Below the pieces are notes generated by a model. It was not told the DNA's origin. It saw only the letters and a program-made list of their open reading frames with translations, and made no database searches. Shown here piece after piece: positions 1 through 7,585 of a stretch of 18,900 nt of DNA. The stretch's first letter is position 1, and each line of letters opens with the position of its first letter. Source of the stretch: Armatimonadota bacterium (GTDB lineage: Bacteria; Armatimonadota; Fimbriimonadia; Fimbriimonadales; ATM1); NCBI GenBank assembly GCA_013816225.1, contig JACDEQ010000010.1, positions 1-18,900 on the forward strand, read 5' to 3'. The position numbers and the translations under genes are program-made.

Positions 1-149
1 GTGGTCAGCTCCTCGGTAAGAGCCGGGTAATCGGTCCGGATCAGCGTGCCGTGAACCCGCATAACGGGCGGCAATCCGGCCTTTATGTGGAGGTCGCTCG
101 CGTCGCGGCCAACAAGCTCCCTCAGCAGATCGTCAATCGAGAGTTGCAT
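1..149 (-). CDS. Second PilT-like pilus retraction ATPase, N-terminal fragment (runs off window)
   Basis: The reading frame from the ATG at 149 stays open to the window edge and gives 49 residues. The start reads MQLSIDDLLRELVGRDASDL, followed by HIKAGLPPVMRVHG. The pattern of a short helix, then SDLHIKAG and PxxRxxG, is the classic N-terminus of PilT/PilB-type secretion ATPases. It parallels the same stretch of the gene just upstream (CSDLFIKAGSVPKIR). Only 3 bases separate it from the stop of that PilT gene, so the two are co-transcribed and probably translationally coupled. The Walker motifs lie outside the window, so whether it is PilT, PilU or a degenerate paralogue cannot be decided here. 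Confidence 0.85.
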   Translation of the reverse strand, partial: MQLSIDDLLRELVGRDASDLHIKAGLPPVMRVHGTLIRTDYPALTEELT

Positions 150-152
150 GCC

Positions 153-1232
153 TTAGCGGCGCAGCAACTGCCGAAGTTCCGAAACGACACCGGCGTAACT
201 CAGCGCGACGTCCTCGGTAATGACACCCGCCTTCACATATTTGACCAGGCTCTGGTTCATGGTTTGCATGCCCCAGAAGTGGCCTTCGCTGATTGCGTGG
301 TACAGCTCGCCGAAGTGGCCCTCTTCAACCAACTTGCTGATCGTCGGCGTACAGATCATGACCTCTGCGGCGACAACGCGGCCGTTGCCATCCGCACGGG
401 GCACCAGCTTCTGCGAAACTACGGCTCGAAGCGAACCCGCAAGCCGCATACACAAGTGGTTCTTTTCGTGCGGCGGGAACATGTTGATGATACGGTCGAG
501 CGTCTCGCCAGCACTAGGTGTGTGGACGGTGGACATAACCAAGTGGCCGGTCTCACCGGCCTGCAGGGCGACGTTCATCGTTTCGACGTCGCGCATCTCG
601 CCGACGAGGATGACGTCGGGCGCCTCGCGGACGACTGCGCGCATCGCGATGTGGAAGTCGTGGGTGTCGATGTGGACCTCGCGCTGGCTGATATAGGAGA
701 GCTTGTCCGCGTGGACAAATTCGAGCGGGTCCTCGATAGTGACGATGTGGGCCTGACGAGTCTTGTTTATTACGTCGATAATCGCCGCCAGCGACGTGGT
801 CTTTCCGCAGCCGGTGGGTCCCGTGAAAAGTACGAGCCCTTGTCTGATTTTTGCCGATTCGTTTAAAACGGGCGGCAGTCCGAGCTGCTCGACCGAAAGA
901 ATCTCGAGCGGAATCAGTCGGAATACGCCTGCATGGCCGCCGCGCTGGAAATAGAGGTTTGCGCGGATGCGCATGAGATCACCGACTGAAAATGCGACGT
1001 CCATTTCGAGGCGATCCTCGAACTGAGCGGCCTGCTTGCTGGTCATCGTGCTCAGGATCAGGCGCTTGGCCTGCTCGTCGTCGATGACCTCCCAATCGCC
1101 GGGCAGCGGCTTTACGAGCGCGTGCTGCCGAATCTTCGGCACTGACCCGGCCTTTATGAATAAGTCTGAACACTTTTCTTTGTAGGCGATCTTGAGAAGT
1201 TCGTGGAGGGTGGCGTCCTCGATTTTTGCCAT
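153..1232 (-). CDS. pilT: Type IV pilus retraction ATPase PilT
   Basis: A 359-residue protein, the usual length for PilT, the hexameric cytoplasmic ATPase that depolymerises type IV pili and drives twitching motility. The N-terminal PAS-like domain (about 1-115) carries SDLFIKAG. The ATPase domain has Walker A GPTGCGKT (138-145, Lys144), the Asp box VTIEDPLEFVH (164-174), Walker B ending in VILVGEMRD with Glu212, and the His box AGETGHLVMSTVH (225-237). The C-terminal part corresponding to the PilT AIRNLIRE region is diverged here (TPTISKLVEEG). The start ATG at 1232 gives MAKIEDATLHELL, typical of the family. It follows the 239-residue exported protein by 15 bases and precedes a second PilT-like gene by 3 bases, so it is the middle gene of a minus-strand operon. 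The PilT assignment is secure. Which of the two tandem copies is the main retraction motor cannot be seen. Confidence 0.95.
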   Translation of the reverse strand: MAKIEDATLHELLKIAYKEKCSDLFIKAGSVPKIRQHALVKPLPGDWEVIDDEQAKRLILSTMTSKQAAQFEDRLEMDVAFSVGDLMRIRANLYFQRGGHAGVFRLIPLEILSVEQLGLPPVLNESAKIRQGLVLFTGPTGCGKTTSLAAIIDVINKTRQAHIVTIEDPLEFVHADKLSYISQREVHIDTHDFHIAMRAVVREAPDVILVGEMRDVETMNVALQAGETGHLVMSTVHTPSAGETLDRIINMFPPHEKNHLCMRLAGSLRAVVSQKLVPRADGNGRVVAAEVMICTPTISKLVEEGHFGELYHAISEGHFWGMQTMNQSLVKYVKAGVITEDVALSYAGVVSELRQLLRR

Positions 1233-1247
1233 GTTGATTTTGTACCT

Positions 1248-1967
1248 CTACTCCTGCCCGGTCGTTTGCTTCGCTTTGCGCCCTGGGCGCAGGGCGAAGT
1301 ATACCAAAACCCCTGCCGCAACAGCGAAGGCGGCTACCCACGGAACGAGGTGGCCACCCGATTGCCCTTTAGACGCCTGCCGCGTCTGTTTAGTTTGGAC
1401 TTGAATCGTCTCAGGAATATCAATTTCGTCAGGATTCTGTGTTTTCAGCGTGATGCGGTATTCGACGGCGTTGAGGTTCGCGTCGTACTGGGAAACAACC
1501 TCCGCAGAAGACCCCGATGATGTCGCCACCGTAACGCCCTCCTTCGGCCGCTCCTTCTCGAACGTAATGGCTAAGACGTCGACGCGGTGTTGATCAGGCG
1601 CACCGGCGAAGGCGCGCGCAAACGAGGCGAGCTCGAATATCCCCGCCTGTCTGTCGATCAAGCCGTTCATGGCGAAGTCGGCAGTCAAGACGTTTCCGAT
1701 CATCCCACCGCCGGCGCTCGACACAATCTGCAGGCCACGAATGTCCATGCCCATATATCTGCCCAGCGCCTCGATTTGTTTAGCAAGCAACTCTCTCGGA
1801 TAATCTTCGTCTTGCATTCGAACCCGAACATAGTCGGGCCCGACAGAGGATTTTGTGACACTGATGTGAACGTCTGGCCGCCCGGGTGGAAGGACGTGAG
1901 GCTGCGCGAGAGTCGGCGTGGCCGACGCGACAAACACGCAGACAAATGCAATAACGAGTCGGGCCAC
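1248..1967 (-). CDS. Exported protein with C-terminal membrane anchor, function unknown
   Basis: 239 residues starting at a GTG (1965-1967). I do not recognise the family. An N-terminal signal peptide (MARLVIAFVCVFVASATPTLAQ, cleavage probably after TLA) is followed by a soluble region of about 185 residues. Next comes a polar Gln/Lys/Ser linker (about 190-205), one hydrophobic segment (about 208-227, WVAAFAVAAGVLVYFAL) and a basic tail (RPGRKAKQ). This predicts an extracytoplasmic domain tethered by one C-terminal helix. It lies 15 bases before pilT, so an envelope role linked to the pilus machinery is a fair guess from context only. The start choice is supported by the signal peptide and by a TANNNT box 5 nt upstream. 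No Shine-Dalgarno sequence is obvious. Confidence 0.8.
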   Translation of the reverse strand: MARLVIAFVCVFVASATPTLAQPHVLPPGRPDVHISVTKSSVGPDYVRVRMQDEDYPRELLAKQIEALGRYMGMDIRGLQIVSSAGGGMIGNVLTADFAMNGLIDRQAGIFELASFARAFAGAPDQHRVDVLAITFEKERPKEGVTVATSSGSSAEVVSQYDANLNAVEYRITLKTQNPDEIDIPETIQVQTKQTRQASKGQSGGHLVPWVAAFAVAAGVLVYFALRPGRKAKQTTGQE

Positions 1968-1972
1968 GCCCG

Positions 1973-1978
1973 ATGCTA
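1973..1978 (-). promoter_or_regulatory. Possible -10 box (TAGCAT) for a leaderless exported-protein/pilT operon
   Basis: On the minus strand TAGCAT lies 5 nt before the GTG start at 1967. The spacing is slightly shorter than the N6-N7 seen before four other genes in this window. No -35 element is apparent. This site is the weakest member of the set. Confidence 0.35.
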
Positions 1979-1990
1979 CCTTGTATGTTT

Positions 1991-2015
1991 GGCCCCTGGC
2001 TAAAAGCCGGGGGCC
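1991..2015 (-). terminator. Hairpin just after the PEP-CTERM gene
   Basis: A 10-bp inverted repeat (GGCCCCTGGC / GCCGGGGGCC, one G-T pair) with a 5-nt loop begins 5 nt after the stop of the minus-strand PEP-CTERM gene. No T tract follows on the minus strand (AAACATACAA), so it is either a factor-assisted terminator or an mRNA 3'-end stabiliser. Confidence 0.45.
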
Positions 2016-2020
2016 ATTCT

Positions 2021-2656
2021 CTATCGCCTTCTGCGGAGAGCCAAGAGCGGCAAAAGGCAGATGAGCGTTGCCAGCGCGCTCGGCTCAGGAACCGGGTTGC
2101 CGCCAAGCTTTCCCGACCCATCGTTGGGCGGTATGCCTTGAATGTGCAGCAGCGCGAACAGGTCCGTCGGCTCACCTTCCTGCGTTGCGGTTGTAAAGGA
2201 AGAGGAATCCAAGCCGGTGCCCATCAGCTCGATCGTTGCCGACAAGCCGGGGAAGAACCGTGCATCGGGAGGCGCGTTCACAAACTCTATACGAACGTCG
2301 AACTGAAAGCCGGCGTTCGTGAAGAGGTTGTCACCGAACACGGGTTGCCCTTCGAGCAGCGGGTCCAGCGGCTCCGAAACCACTATGTCGCCCGGAATTG
2401 ATGTCAGGCTCAAATCGAGCTCAGTGAGGAACTGACCCTCTGCCGAACTAACGTTGTGCGTCAATGTCAGGTCGACGACGTTCGGGCCCATGTCTTCGAT
2501 CGTAAGCGTCGCCCATGGCGGTGTCCCGCCGGGCGTGTCACCAGAGATGACTTCGTCGAACGTGTAGACCAAAATGTCGGCTCTAGCGTTTGTGCCAAAG
2601 CTTACAAGTAACACAGCCGCGACGGCTGCGCGAACAGAACCATTTATTAGGTTCAT
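2021..2656 (-). CDS. PEP-CTERM sorting domain protein
   Basis: 211 residues. A signal peptide (MNLINGSVRAAVAAVLLVSF, likely cleaved after NARA) is followed by a mostly beta-type, Asp/Thr/Gly-rich exported region. The C-terminus has the PEP-CTERM layout: VPEPSALA, then a hydrophobic stretch (TLICLLPLLAL), then RRRR at the very end (about residues 188-211). In known systems this tripartite tail is recognised by an exosortase, which anchors or releases the protein at the surface, often together with exopolysaccharide. No exosortase is in the window. A Shine-Dalgarno-like GGGAG lies 4 nt before the ATG. The middle domain is not recognised. The gene stands alone between an M3 peptidase gene and the pilus operon. 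Confidence 0.88.
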   Translation of the reverse strand: MNLINGSVRAAVAAVLLVSFGTNARADILVYTFDEVISGDTPGGTPPWATLTIEDMGPNVVDLTLTHNVSSAEGQFLTELDLSLTSIPGDIVVSEPLDPLLEGQPVFGDNLFTNAGFQFDVRIEFVNAPPDARFFPGLSATIELMGTGLDSSSFTTATQEGEPTDLFALLHIQGIPPNDGSGKLGGNPVPEPSALATLICLLPLLALRRRR

Positions 2657-2682
2657 CTTCTCCCATTTTTTCTAAACAATCG

Positions 2683-2707
2683 AGGTTGCACGAAATAAGC
2701 GCAACCT
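2683..2707. repeat. Inverted repeat upstream of the PEP-CTERM gene
   Basis: AGGTTGC (2683-2689) and GCAACCT (2701-2707) are perfect 7-bp inverted arms around 11 nt. They lie 26-51 nt before the start codon on the minus strand, where an operator or 5'-UTR hairpin would sit. Function is inferred from position only. Confidence 0.35.
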
Positions 2708-2756
2708 AACTCCGAATCGCTGCCTAAGAACAGCTATTTCCTATGATGCACGAGAT

Positions 2757-2777
2757 TGCCGAATTTTACGTTCGGCA
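2757..2777 (-). terminator. Hairpin after the M3 peptidase gene
   Basis: TGCCGAA (2757-2763) and TTCGGCA (2771-2777) are perfect 7-bp arms with a 7-nt loop, 23 nt beyond the M3 peptidase stop. No T tract follows on the minus strand. A terminator is plausible from position but the element is not canonical. The rest of the 2657-2800 gap holds only the inverted repeat at 2683-2707 and the ribosome-binding site of the next gene. Confidence 0.4.
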
Positions 2778-2800
2778 TTATTGCGAGTTTCTGAATTGGA

Positions 2801-4822
2801 TTACTTTTCTTCCAAACCCAGGTGCCGCAAGAATGCCTTCATATTCGGCTTCCTGCCAAGATAATCCTCGAGCATATCCATCTCGTCCATCGCGCCGCCA
2901 CGGCCCAGAATTTTCTCGCGATAATACTGTCCCGCCTTAGGGCTCAGCAGCCCGAGCTCCTCGAATCTCTGGAACATATCCTGCGCGTAAACGAGCGACC
3001 ATAAATATCCATAATAAGCGCCTTCGTAACCCACAAGGTGCCCGAAGGAAGCCTGGAAATAGGTCATCGGCACCGGTTTATAAAGCAAGACCTTCCCATA
3101 CACGTCGTTGCCGACCTGCGTCGAATCCACGTCGCCGCCCGGAGCAGTATGATAGGCTTGGTCCATCAGGCCGAGATAGAATTGGCCCTCGGTTTCGAGC
3201 CCGCTGCCCAGCGTTCTCGCCTTTTTCATTCCCTCGAGCATTTTGTCGGGAAGCGGCTCGCCGGTCTTGTACTGTTTCGCAAAAGTCTTCAAGACTTCCG
3301 GCGACCAAACCCAATTCTCCATCATCTGGGACGGCGCTTCCACGAAGTCTCTCGCGACCTTGGTTCCCGAAAAACGTCCCAGCCGCGTGTTTGTCAAAAT
3401 CTGGTGCAGGCCGTGTCCGAATTCGTGGAAGAATGTTTCAACTTCATCGTGCGGAAGCAGCGACGGCTTATCCGCCGTCGGCTTTGTGAAATTGCAAACG
3501 AGCGCCGCAAGCGGCGTCTGCACCGAACCGTCTTTGTTAACTTTTCGAGGCCGAAGGCCCCAGCAAGCCGCATGGTTGTATTTGTTCTCTCTCGGATAAA
3601 GGTCGGTGTAGAGCCGCCCAAGAAGTTCGTTCTTTTCCTTATCCCAGACTTCATAGAGTTTCACATCTGCGTGCCAAATTGGCAAGCCTAAATCTTTCGC
3701 CTTGCTCGTAACATCGCGATAATCGATCCCGTAAAGGGTCGAAGTAATGCTGAATAGGCCGTTGACTACTCGCTCCATTGGGAAGTATTCGGCGACTTTC
3801 TCGCTGTCTACGGAATATTTGTTCTTCAAAAGCCGAGTTTTGTAAAACGAATAATCCCACTGCTTAAATTCGGCCTTGCTGTTCCGAATGTGCTTGCGCT
3901 TCTCGTTTTGAAATTCCTCGAAATCGAGCAGCGCCTTCTTGCGCACGATCGGTTGCAGGTCTTTATAAAACTTGGCTACATTTTCGTCGGTCTTCGCCAT
4001 ACGGGTTTCGATCTCGTAATCCACGGTCGAATCGTAGCCGAGCATATTCGCCGCCTGCGCGCGCAGTTTGATCAACCGTTCGAGAGTGCGAATGTTTTCC
4101 GTTCCTCCGCGGCGGCGGTACGAGACCCAAGCCTTTTCTCGCGTAAGAGGCACCTGGCAATAGTCCATAAGTGCGCCATAGGAAGGCGCGTCCAGCTTGT
4201 AAAGGATCACGTCGGCGGCCCTCTCCTGCCGATCGATCGTGTCCTTGGGCACGCCCTTCAATTCGGAAATCAACAGCGGCACTCTCGTGTTGTCTTCGGC
4301 GATCTTCTGATCGAACTCGATGCCGAGCTTGCTCAGTTCCTTTTCGATTTCTTTAAGCTTCTCGCGGTCACTGGCAGCAAGATCCATGCCGGCCCGTCGA
4401 TAATCGCGCATCGTGAATTCGAGCATGCGCTTCTCTTCGCCTTCGAGATTCGGCTTCGTGTCCGCATAGGCCTTAATCGCCTTGTAAAGGTCCTCCCGCT
4501 TGCCCATCTCGATGTACCAGTTCGTTACCATTTCCTCCGCAGCCCGCGAAGCGTCTCGCTCATTGGCATCGGTAGAGACGTACTGCATGAATAGAATCAG
4601 CGACGTGTCATTGTCGAGCCTAACATCCATATCGTCGAACGCGCCCAACGTATTCTCGAAGGTGCGCTGTCCGTTAGGTACCGCAATAATCGCCGCCACG
4701 GCAGCGTCACCACGCGCCAGCGCGTCCTTGATCGTCTGCTGCGCTTCCTGGGTGACGCCTAGCGAACACAGGGAAAAGCAAATTCCGATGACAAAAGACC
4801 GAAGCTGTTTCAATAATCGCAT
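2801..4822 (-). CDS. Exported M3 family zinc oligopeptidase (oligopeptidase A / Dcp / PepF-like)
   Basis: 673 residues, normal length for M3 (thimet-type) metallopeptidases, which cut short peptides inside a deep cleft. A hydrophobic N-terminus (MRLLKQLRSFVIGICFSLCS) ends near GVTQEA, so the enzyme is probably exported, unlike cytosolic OpdA. The zinc motif HEFGH is at 466-470 (His466, Glu467, His470) and the third ligand is probably Glu495 in FVEAPSQ, 29 residues after the motif Glu, as in the family. The long helical N-terminal half (about 30-380) and the C-terminal GHLVGYEGAYYGYLWS segment also fit M3. It is divergent from the DUF885 gene, with 109 bases between the two starts. The text looks less GC-rich than its neighbour; I did not compute this. 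The subfamily (dipeptidyl carboxypeptidase or oligoendopeptidase) is not resolvable by eye. Confidence 0.93.
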   Translation of the reverse strand: MRLLKQLRSFVIGICFSLCSLGVTQEAQQTIKDALARGDAAVAAIIAVPNGQRTFENTLGAFDDMDVRLDNDTSLILFMQYVSTDANERDASRAAEEMVTNWYIEMGKREDLYKAIKAYADTKPNLEGEEKRMLEFTMRDYRRAGMDLAASDREKLKEIEKELSKLGIEFDQKIAEDNTRVPLLISELKGVPKDTIDRQERAADVILYKLDAPSYGALMDYCQVPLTREKAWVSYRRRGGTENIRTLERLIKLRAQAANMLGYDSTVDYEIETRMAKTDENVAKFYKDLQPIVRKKALLDFEEFQNEKRKHIRNSKAEFKQWDYSFYKTRLLKNKYSVDSEKVAEYFPMERVVNGLFSITSTLYGIDYRDVTSKAKDLGLPIWHADVKLYEVWDKEKNELLGRLYTDLYPRENKYNHAACWGLRPRKVNKDGSVQTPLAALVCNFTKPTADKPSLLPHDEVETFFHEFGHGLHQILTNTRLGRFSGTKVARDFVEAPSQMMENWVWSPEVLKTFAKQYKTGEPLPDKMLEGMKKARTLGSGLETEGQFYLGLMDQAYHTAPGGDVDSTQVGNDVYGKVLLYKPVPMTYFQASFGHLVGYEGAYYGYLWSLVYAQDMFQRFEELGLLSPKAGQYYREKILGRGGAMDEMDMLEDYLGRKPNMKAFLRHLGLEEK

Positions 4823-4919
4823 CTCTTAATACTGTGGCACGGCGCACGGACCCCTTGCCACTCCAAGGGCTTAGACGTGCGTGCGACTTGTACGCATCGA
4901 GCGCCTCGTCGAACGCGTG

Positions 4920-4925
4920 TATCAT
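4920..4925 (+). promoter_or_regulatory. Likely -10 box (TATCAT) of the leaderless DUF885 gene
   Basis: TATCAT ends 6 nt before the ATG at 4932, which puts the expected transcription start on the A of the start codon. No Shine-Dalgarno sequence lies between. This supports 4932 rather than the in-frame ATG at 4881 as the start, as does the signal peptide that begins there. Confidence 0.5.
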
Positions 4926-4931
4926 TCAGAT

Positions 4932-6617
4932 ATGCGCATACTCGCTTTGCTCGCCATTCTCATCGTTACCGCGCCCAAAGCCCAAGAAATCGAAAAGGCG
5001 ATCGTCACCTACAACGCGGACAACGGAAGCCTCACCCGCGCCTATAGCTTCCCGCAATCACCCCAGCGCGAGCAGCGCATGCGAAGGTTTCTGGCCGCAA
5101 CCCTCGCCAGCCTCGAAGCCAAAGCGTTCGACCGCCTTACGCCGCCCGACAAGATCGACTACATCGCGTTCAAGAACTACCTCGAGCACGAACTGCGCCA
5201 ACTCGACCTCGACTCCGTCGCCTGGTCAGAAACCAAGCCGCTCGTCCCATTCTTCAATTCCATCATCGAACTCGAAGAGGCAAAGAGGACGATGCAACCC
5301 GTAGAAGCGGCAAAAGCCGCCATTACCCTCGAAAAACTGGAGAAAAACGTCGACGACGAGCGCAAAGCGGTAGAAGCCGACAAGACCTCTAAAAAGACGC
5401 TGGCCAACCGCGCCGCCCGCACAGTCGACAGCCTTCGCGATTCCCTTCGGGACTGGTTCGAGTTTTACAACGGCTACGACCCGCTTTTCACCTGGTGGAC
5501 CGAAACGCCATACAAGGCCGCCGACCAGGCGCTCGACGCCTATGCCAAAACCCTACGCGAGAAAATCGTCGGCATCAAATCGGGCGACGAGACCGCCATC
5601 GTCGGAGACCCGATCGGCAGCGACGCGCTCCTAAGCGAGCTCGCCTACGAAATGATCCCGTACAAACCGAAAGAGCTGATCGACATAGCCAACAAGGAGT
5701 TCGCCTGGTGCGAAGCCGAGATGAAGAAGGCGTCCCGCGAGATGGGCTTCGGCGACGATTGGAAGAAGGCCCTTGAAAAGGTCAAGACGATGCACGTCGA
5801 GCCGGGCAAGCAGCCCGACCTCGTCCGCGACCTAGCCCTCGAAGCGATCGCGTTCCTCGACGAGCACGACCTCGTCACCATCCCCGAGCTATGCCGCGAG
5901 ACGTGGCGGCGCGAAATGATGTCGCCTCGGCAGCAGCTCGTCAGCCCGTTCTTCCTAGGCGGCGAGGTCATCCACATCGCCTACCCCACGAACACGATGT
6001 CGCACGAGGCGAAAATGATGAGCATGCGCGGCAACAACATCCACTTCGCGCGCGCCACCGTGCACCACGAACTCATCCCCGGCCACCACCTCGACGGCTT
6101 CATGAGCGAGCGCCACCGCCCCTACCGCAGCCTCTTCTGGACGCCGTTCCACGGCGAAGGCTGGGCGCTCTACTGGGAGATGCTCCTCTGGGACCTCGGC
6201 TTCGCGAAATCGCCCGAAAACAAAGTCGGCATGCTCTTTTGGCGCATGCACCGCTGCGCTCGGATCATCTTCTCGCTCGGTTTCCACTTGGAACAGATGA
6301 CCCCGCAGCAATGCATCGACTTCCTCGTGGATAGGGTGGGCCACGAGCGCGCGAACGCCGAAGCCGAAGTCCGAAGGTCGCTCAGCAGCGCCTACGGCCC
6401 TCTCTATCAGTGCGCCTATATGCTCTGCGGCCTCCAGTTCCGAGCCCTTCACACGGAGATGGTCGGCTCCGGCAAAATGACCAACCGCCAGTTCCACGAC
6501 GCGATCCTCCACGAGAACTCCCTCCCCGTAGAACTCGTCCGCGCCATCCTCCGCAAGGACCGCGTCACAAAGGACTTCCGGTCTTCGTGGCGATTTTACG
6601 AGGGAAAACAAGAATAA
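4932..6617 (+). CDS. Exported DUF885 family metallohydrolase
   Basis: 561 residues from the ATG at 4932. An upstream in-frame ATG at 4881 would add 17 charged residues in front of a clean signal peptide (MRILALLAILIVTAPKAQE), so I reject it. DUF885 proteins are predicted zinc-dependent hydrolases or peptidases related to gluzincins. The signature is present: HHELIPGHH (His379-Glu380 then Gly384-His385-His386), followed by HGEGWALYWE with Glu409 as a likely third ligand. The rest is mainly helical, as in the family. It is divergent from the exported M3 peptidase, which suggests a shared theme of extracytoplasmic peptide breakdown, by inference. It converges on panB with only 24 bases between them and no visible terminator. 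Codons are strongly C-ending. The substrate is unknown. Confidence 0.92.
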   Translation: MRILALLAILIVTAPKAQEIEKAIVTYNADNGSLTRAYSFPQSPQREQRMRRFLAATLASLEAKAFDRLTPPDKIDYIAFKNYLEHELRQLDLDSVAWSETKPLVPFFNSIIELEEAKRTMQPVEAAKAAITLEKLEKNVDDERKAVEADKTSKKTLANRAARTVDSLRDSLRDWFEFYNGYDPLFTWWTETPYKAADQALDAYAKTLREKIVGIKSGDETAIVGDPIGSDALLSELAYEMIPYKPKELIDIANKEFAWCEAEMKKASREMGFGDDWKKALEKVKTMHVEPGKQPDLVRDLALEAIAFLDEHDLVTIPELCRETWRREMMSPRQQLVSPFFLGGEVIHIAYPTNTMSHEAKMMSMRGNNIHFARATVHHELIPGHHLDGFMSERHRPYRSLFWTPFHGEGWALYWEMLLWDLGFAKSPENKVGMLFWRMHRCARIIFSLGFHLEQMTPQQCIDFLVDRVGHERANAEAEVRRSLSSAYGPLYQCAYMLCGLQFRALHTEMVGSGKMTNRQFHDAILHENSLPVELVRAILRKDRVTKDFRSSWRFYEGKQE

Positions 6618-6641
6618 GACATATAAGTCCTATAAATCCCC

Positions 6642-7424
6642 TTAGAACGAATTCTCGGAACCCGGAAATGTCTTCTCCCGAACCTCGGACGCGTAAGCCC
6701 GGATCGCGTCCGTGATCGCCTGCCGGCCGTCCAAGTACCGCTTCGTGTGCTTGAACGGATCGCCGGCGGACAGCCCCAAAATATCGTGCCAGACCTGAAC
6801 CTCGCCGTCGCAATCCGGCCCGGCGCCGATCCCGATCGTCGGGATCGGAAGCTCGTCGGTGATGCGCCGAGCCACCATCGCGGGGACCATCTCCAAGACC
6901 ACCGAAAACGCACCCGCGTCTGCGATTTTCTTGCCGGCATCGAGCACCAAATCGGCCTTGTTTCCCCGCCCCTGAACGCGGAAGCCCCCGAAGGAGTGCA
7001 CGCTCTGCGGCGTCATGCCGATGTGGCCCATCACGGGTACTCCCGCCGCCACGAGCCCGCCTATCGCGTCCACGTACGGCCCTTCGAGCTTCAGAGCCGC
7101 GGCGCCGGCCTTCACCAGTTCGATTCCCGACCGAATCGCGTCCTCGGCGCAAGCCTGGTACGACCCAAACGGCATATCGGCGACCAACAGCGCCCGCCTG
7201 CAGCCACGTGCCGCAGCAGAGACGTGGTGGATCATTTCGTCCAGGGTCACCGGGAGCGTGTTTTCGTATCCCAGAGTGGTGTTCCCGACCGAGTCGCCGA
7301 CGAGGATAATATCGACACCCACCTCGTCCGCCATCTGGGCGCTCGGCGTGTCGTATGCCGTTACGCAAACGATCCGCCCCCCTTTCATCGAGGCGATCTT
7401 CGGCGCGGTCATGATGTCGGACAT
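6642..7424 (-). CDS. panB: 3-methyl-2-oxobutanoate hydroxymethyltransferase
   Basis: 260 residues, standard PanB length. The enzyme transfers a hydroxymethyl group from 5,10-methylenetetrahydrofolate to 2-oxoisovalerate, giving ketopantoate, the first step of pantothenate and CoA synthesis in the cytoplasm. Family motifs are present in order: VTAYDTPSA (21-29), the metal ligand Asp44 in LVGDSVG, Asp83 in VADMPF, Glu114 in LKLEG, GHIGMTPQ (133-140) and catalytic Glu178 in VVLEMVP. GIGAGPDCDGEVQVWHDILG follows, also typical. The ATG at 7424 is chosen because it gives MSDIMTAPKIASMKGG. A second in-frame ATG five codons in (MTAPKI) is an alternative. No panC or panD is adjacent. The tRNA-Leu starts 76 bases away on the opposite strand. 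Confidence 0.97.
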   Translation of the reverse strand: MSDIMTAPKIASMKGGRIVCVTAYDTPSAQMADEVGVDIILVGDSVGNTTLGYENTLPVTLDEMIHHVSAAARGCRRALLVADMPFGSYQACAEDAIRSGIELVKAGAAALKLEGPYVDAIGGLVAAGVPVMGHIGMTPQSVHSFGGFRVQGRGNKADLVLDAGKKIADAGAFSVVLEMVPAMVARRITDELPIPTIGIGAGPDCDGEVQVWHDILGLSAGDPFKHTKRYLDGRQAITDAIRAYASEVREKTFPGSENSF

Positions 7425-7461
7425 TGCGACGGCAGGTTACCCGCCCGTCCGCGTCCACCGG

Positions 7462-7490
7462 CTGGAAGCTGGCGATCCCTCGGGTACAAT
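7462..7490 (+). promoter_or_regulatory. Probable promoter of the tRNA-Leu gene
   Basis: A good -10 box TACAAT (7485-7490) lies 10 nt before the mature tRNA 5' end. A poor -35 candidate CTGGAA (7462-7467) is 17 nt upstream of it. Confidence 0.5.
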
Positions 7491-7500
7491 TTGCGCCTAC

Positions 7501-7585
7501 GCGCGGGTGGTGGAATGGTAGACACGCATGCTTGAGGTGCATGTGCCCAAAAGGCGTGAAGGTTCGAGTCCTTTTCCGCGCACCA
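7501..7585 (+). tRNA. tRNA-Leu (anticodon GAG)
   Basis: 85 nt including an encoded CCA end. The acceptor stem GCGCGGG pairs with TCCGCGC (one G-T pair), followed by discriminator A and CCA. The D-arm region TGGTGGAATGGTAGACAC is that of bacterial class II tRNA-Leu. The anticodon arm is CATGC-TTGAGGT-GCATG with anticodon GAG. A variable arm (TGCCC...GGCGT) follows, and the T-arm is GAAGG-TTCGAGT-CCTTT. GAG reads CUC and CUU codons. The gene stands alone, with no other tRNA nearby. Confidence 0.97.

Noticed and set aside
51..866. 271-codon frame opposite pilT
   Set aside because: Antisense shadow of a well-supported PilT gene. Similar long frames lie opposite clpB, trpE and the peptidases because of GC-rich codon bias.
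4881..4931. Upstream in-frame ATG for the DUF885 gene
   Set aside because: It would place 17 charged residues before a clean signal peptide; the ATG at 4932 also has a -10-like box at leaderless spacing.
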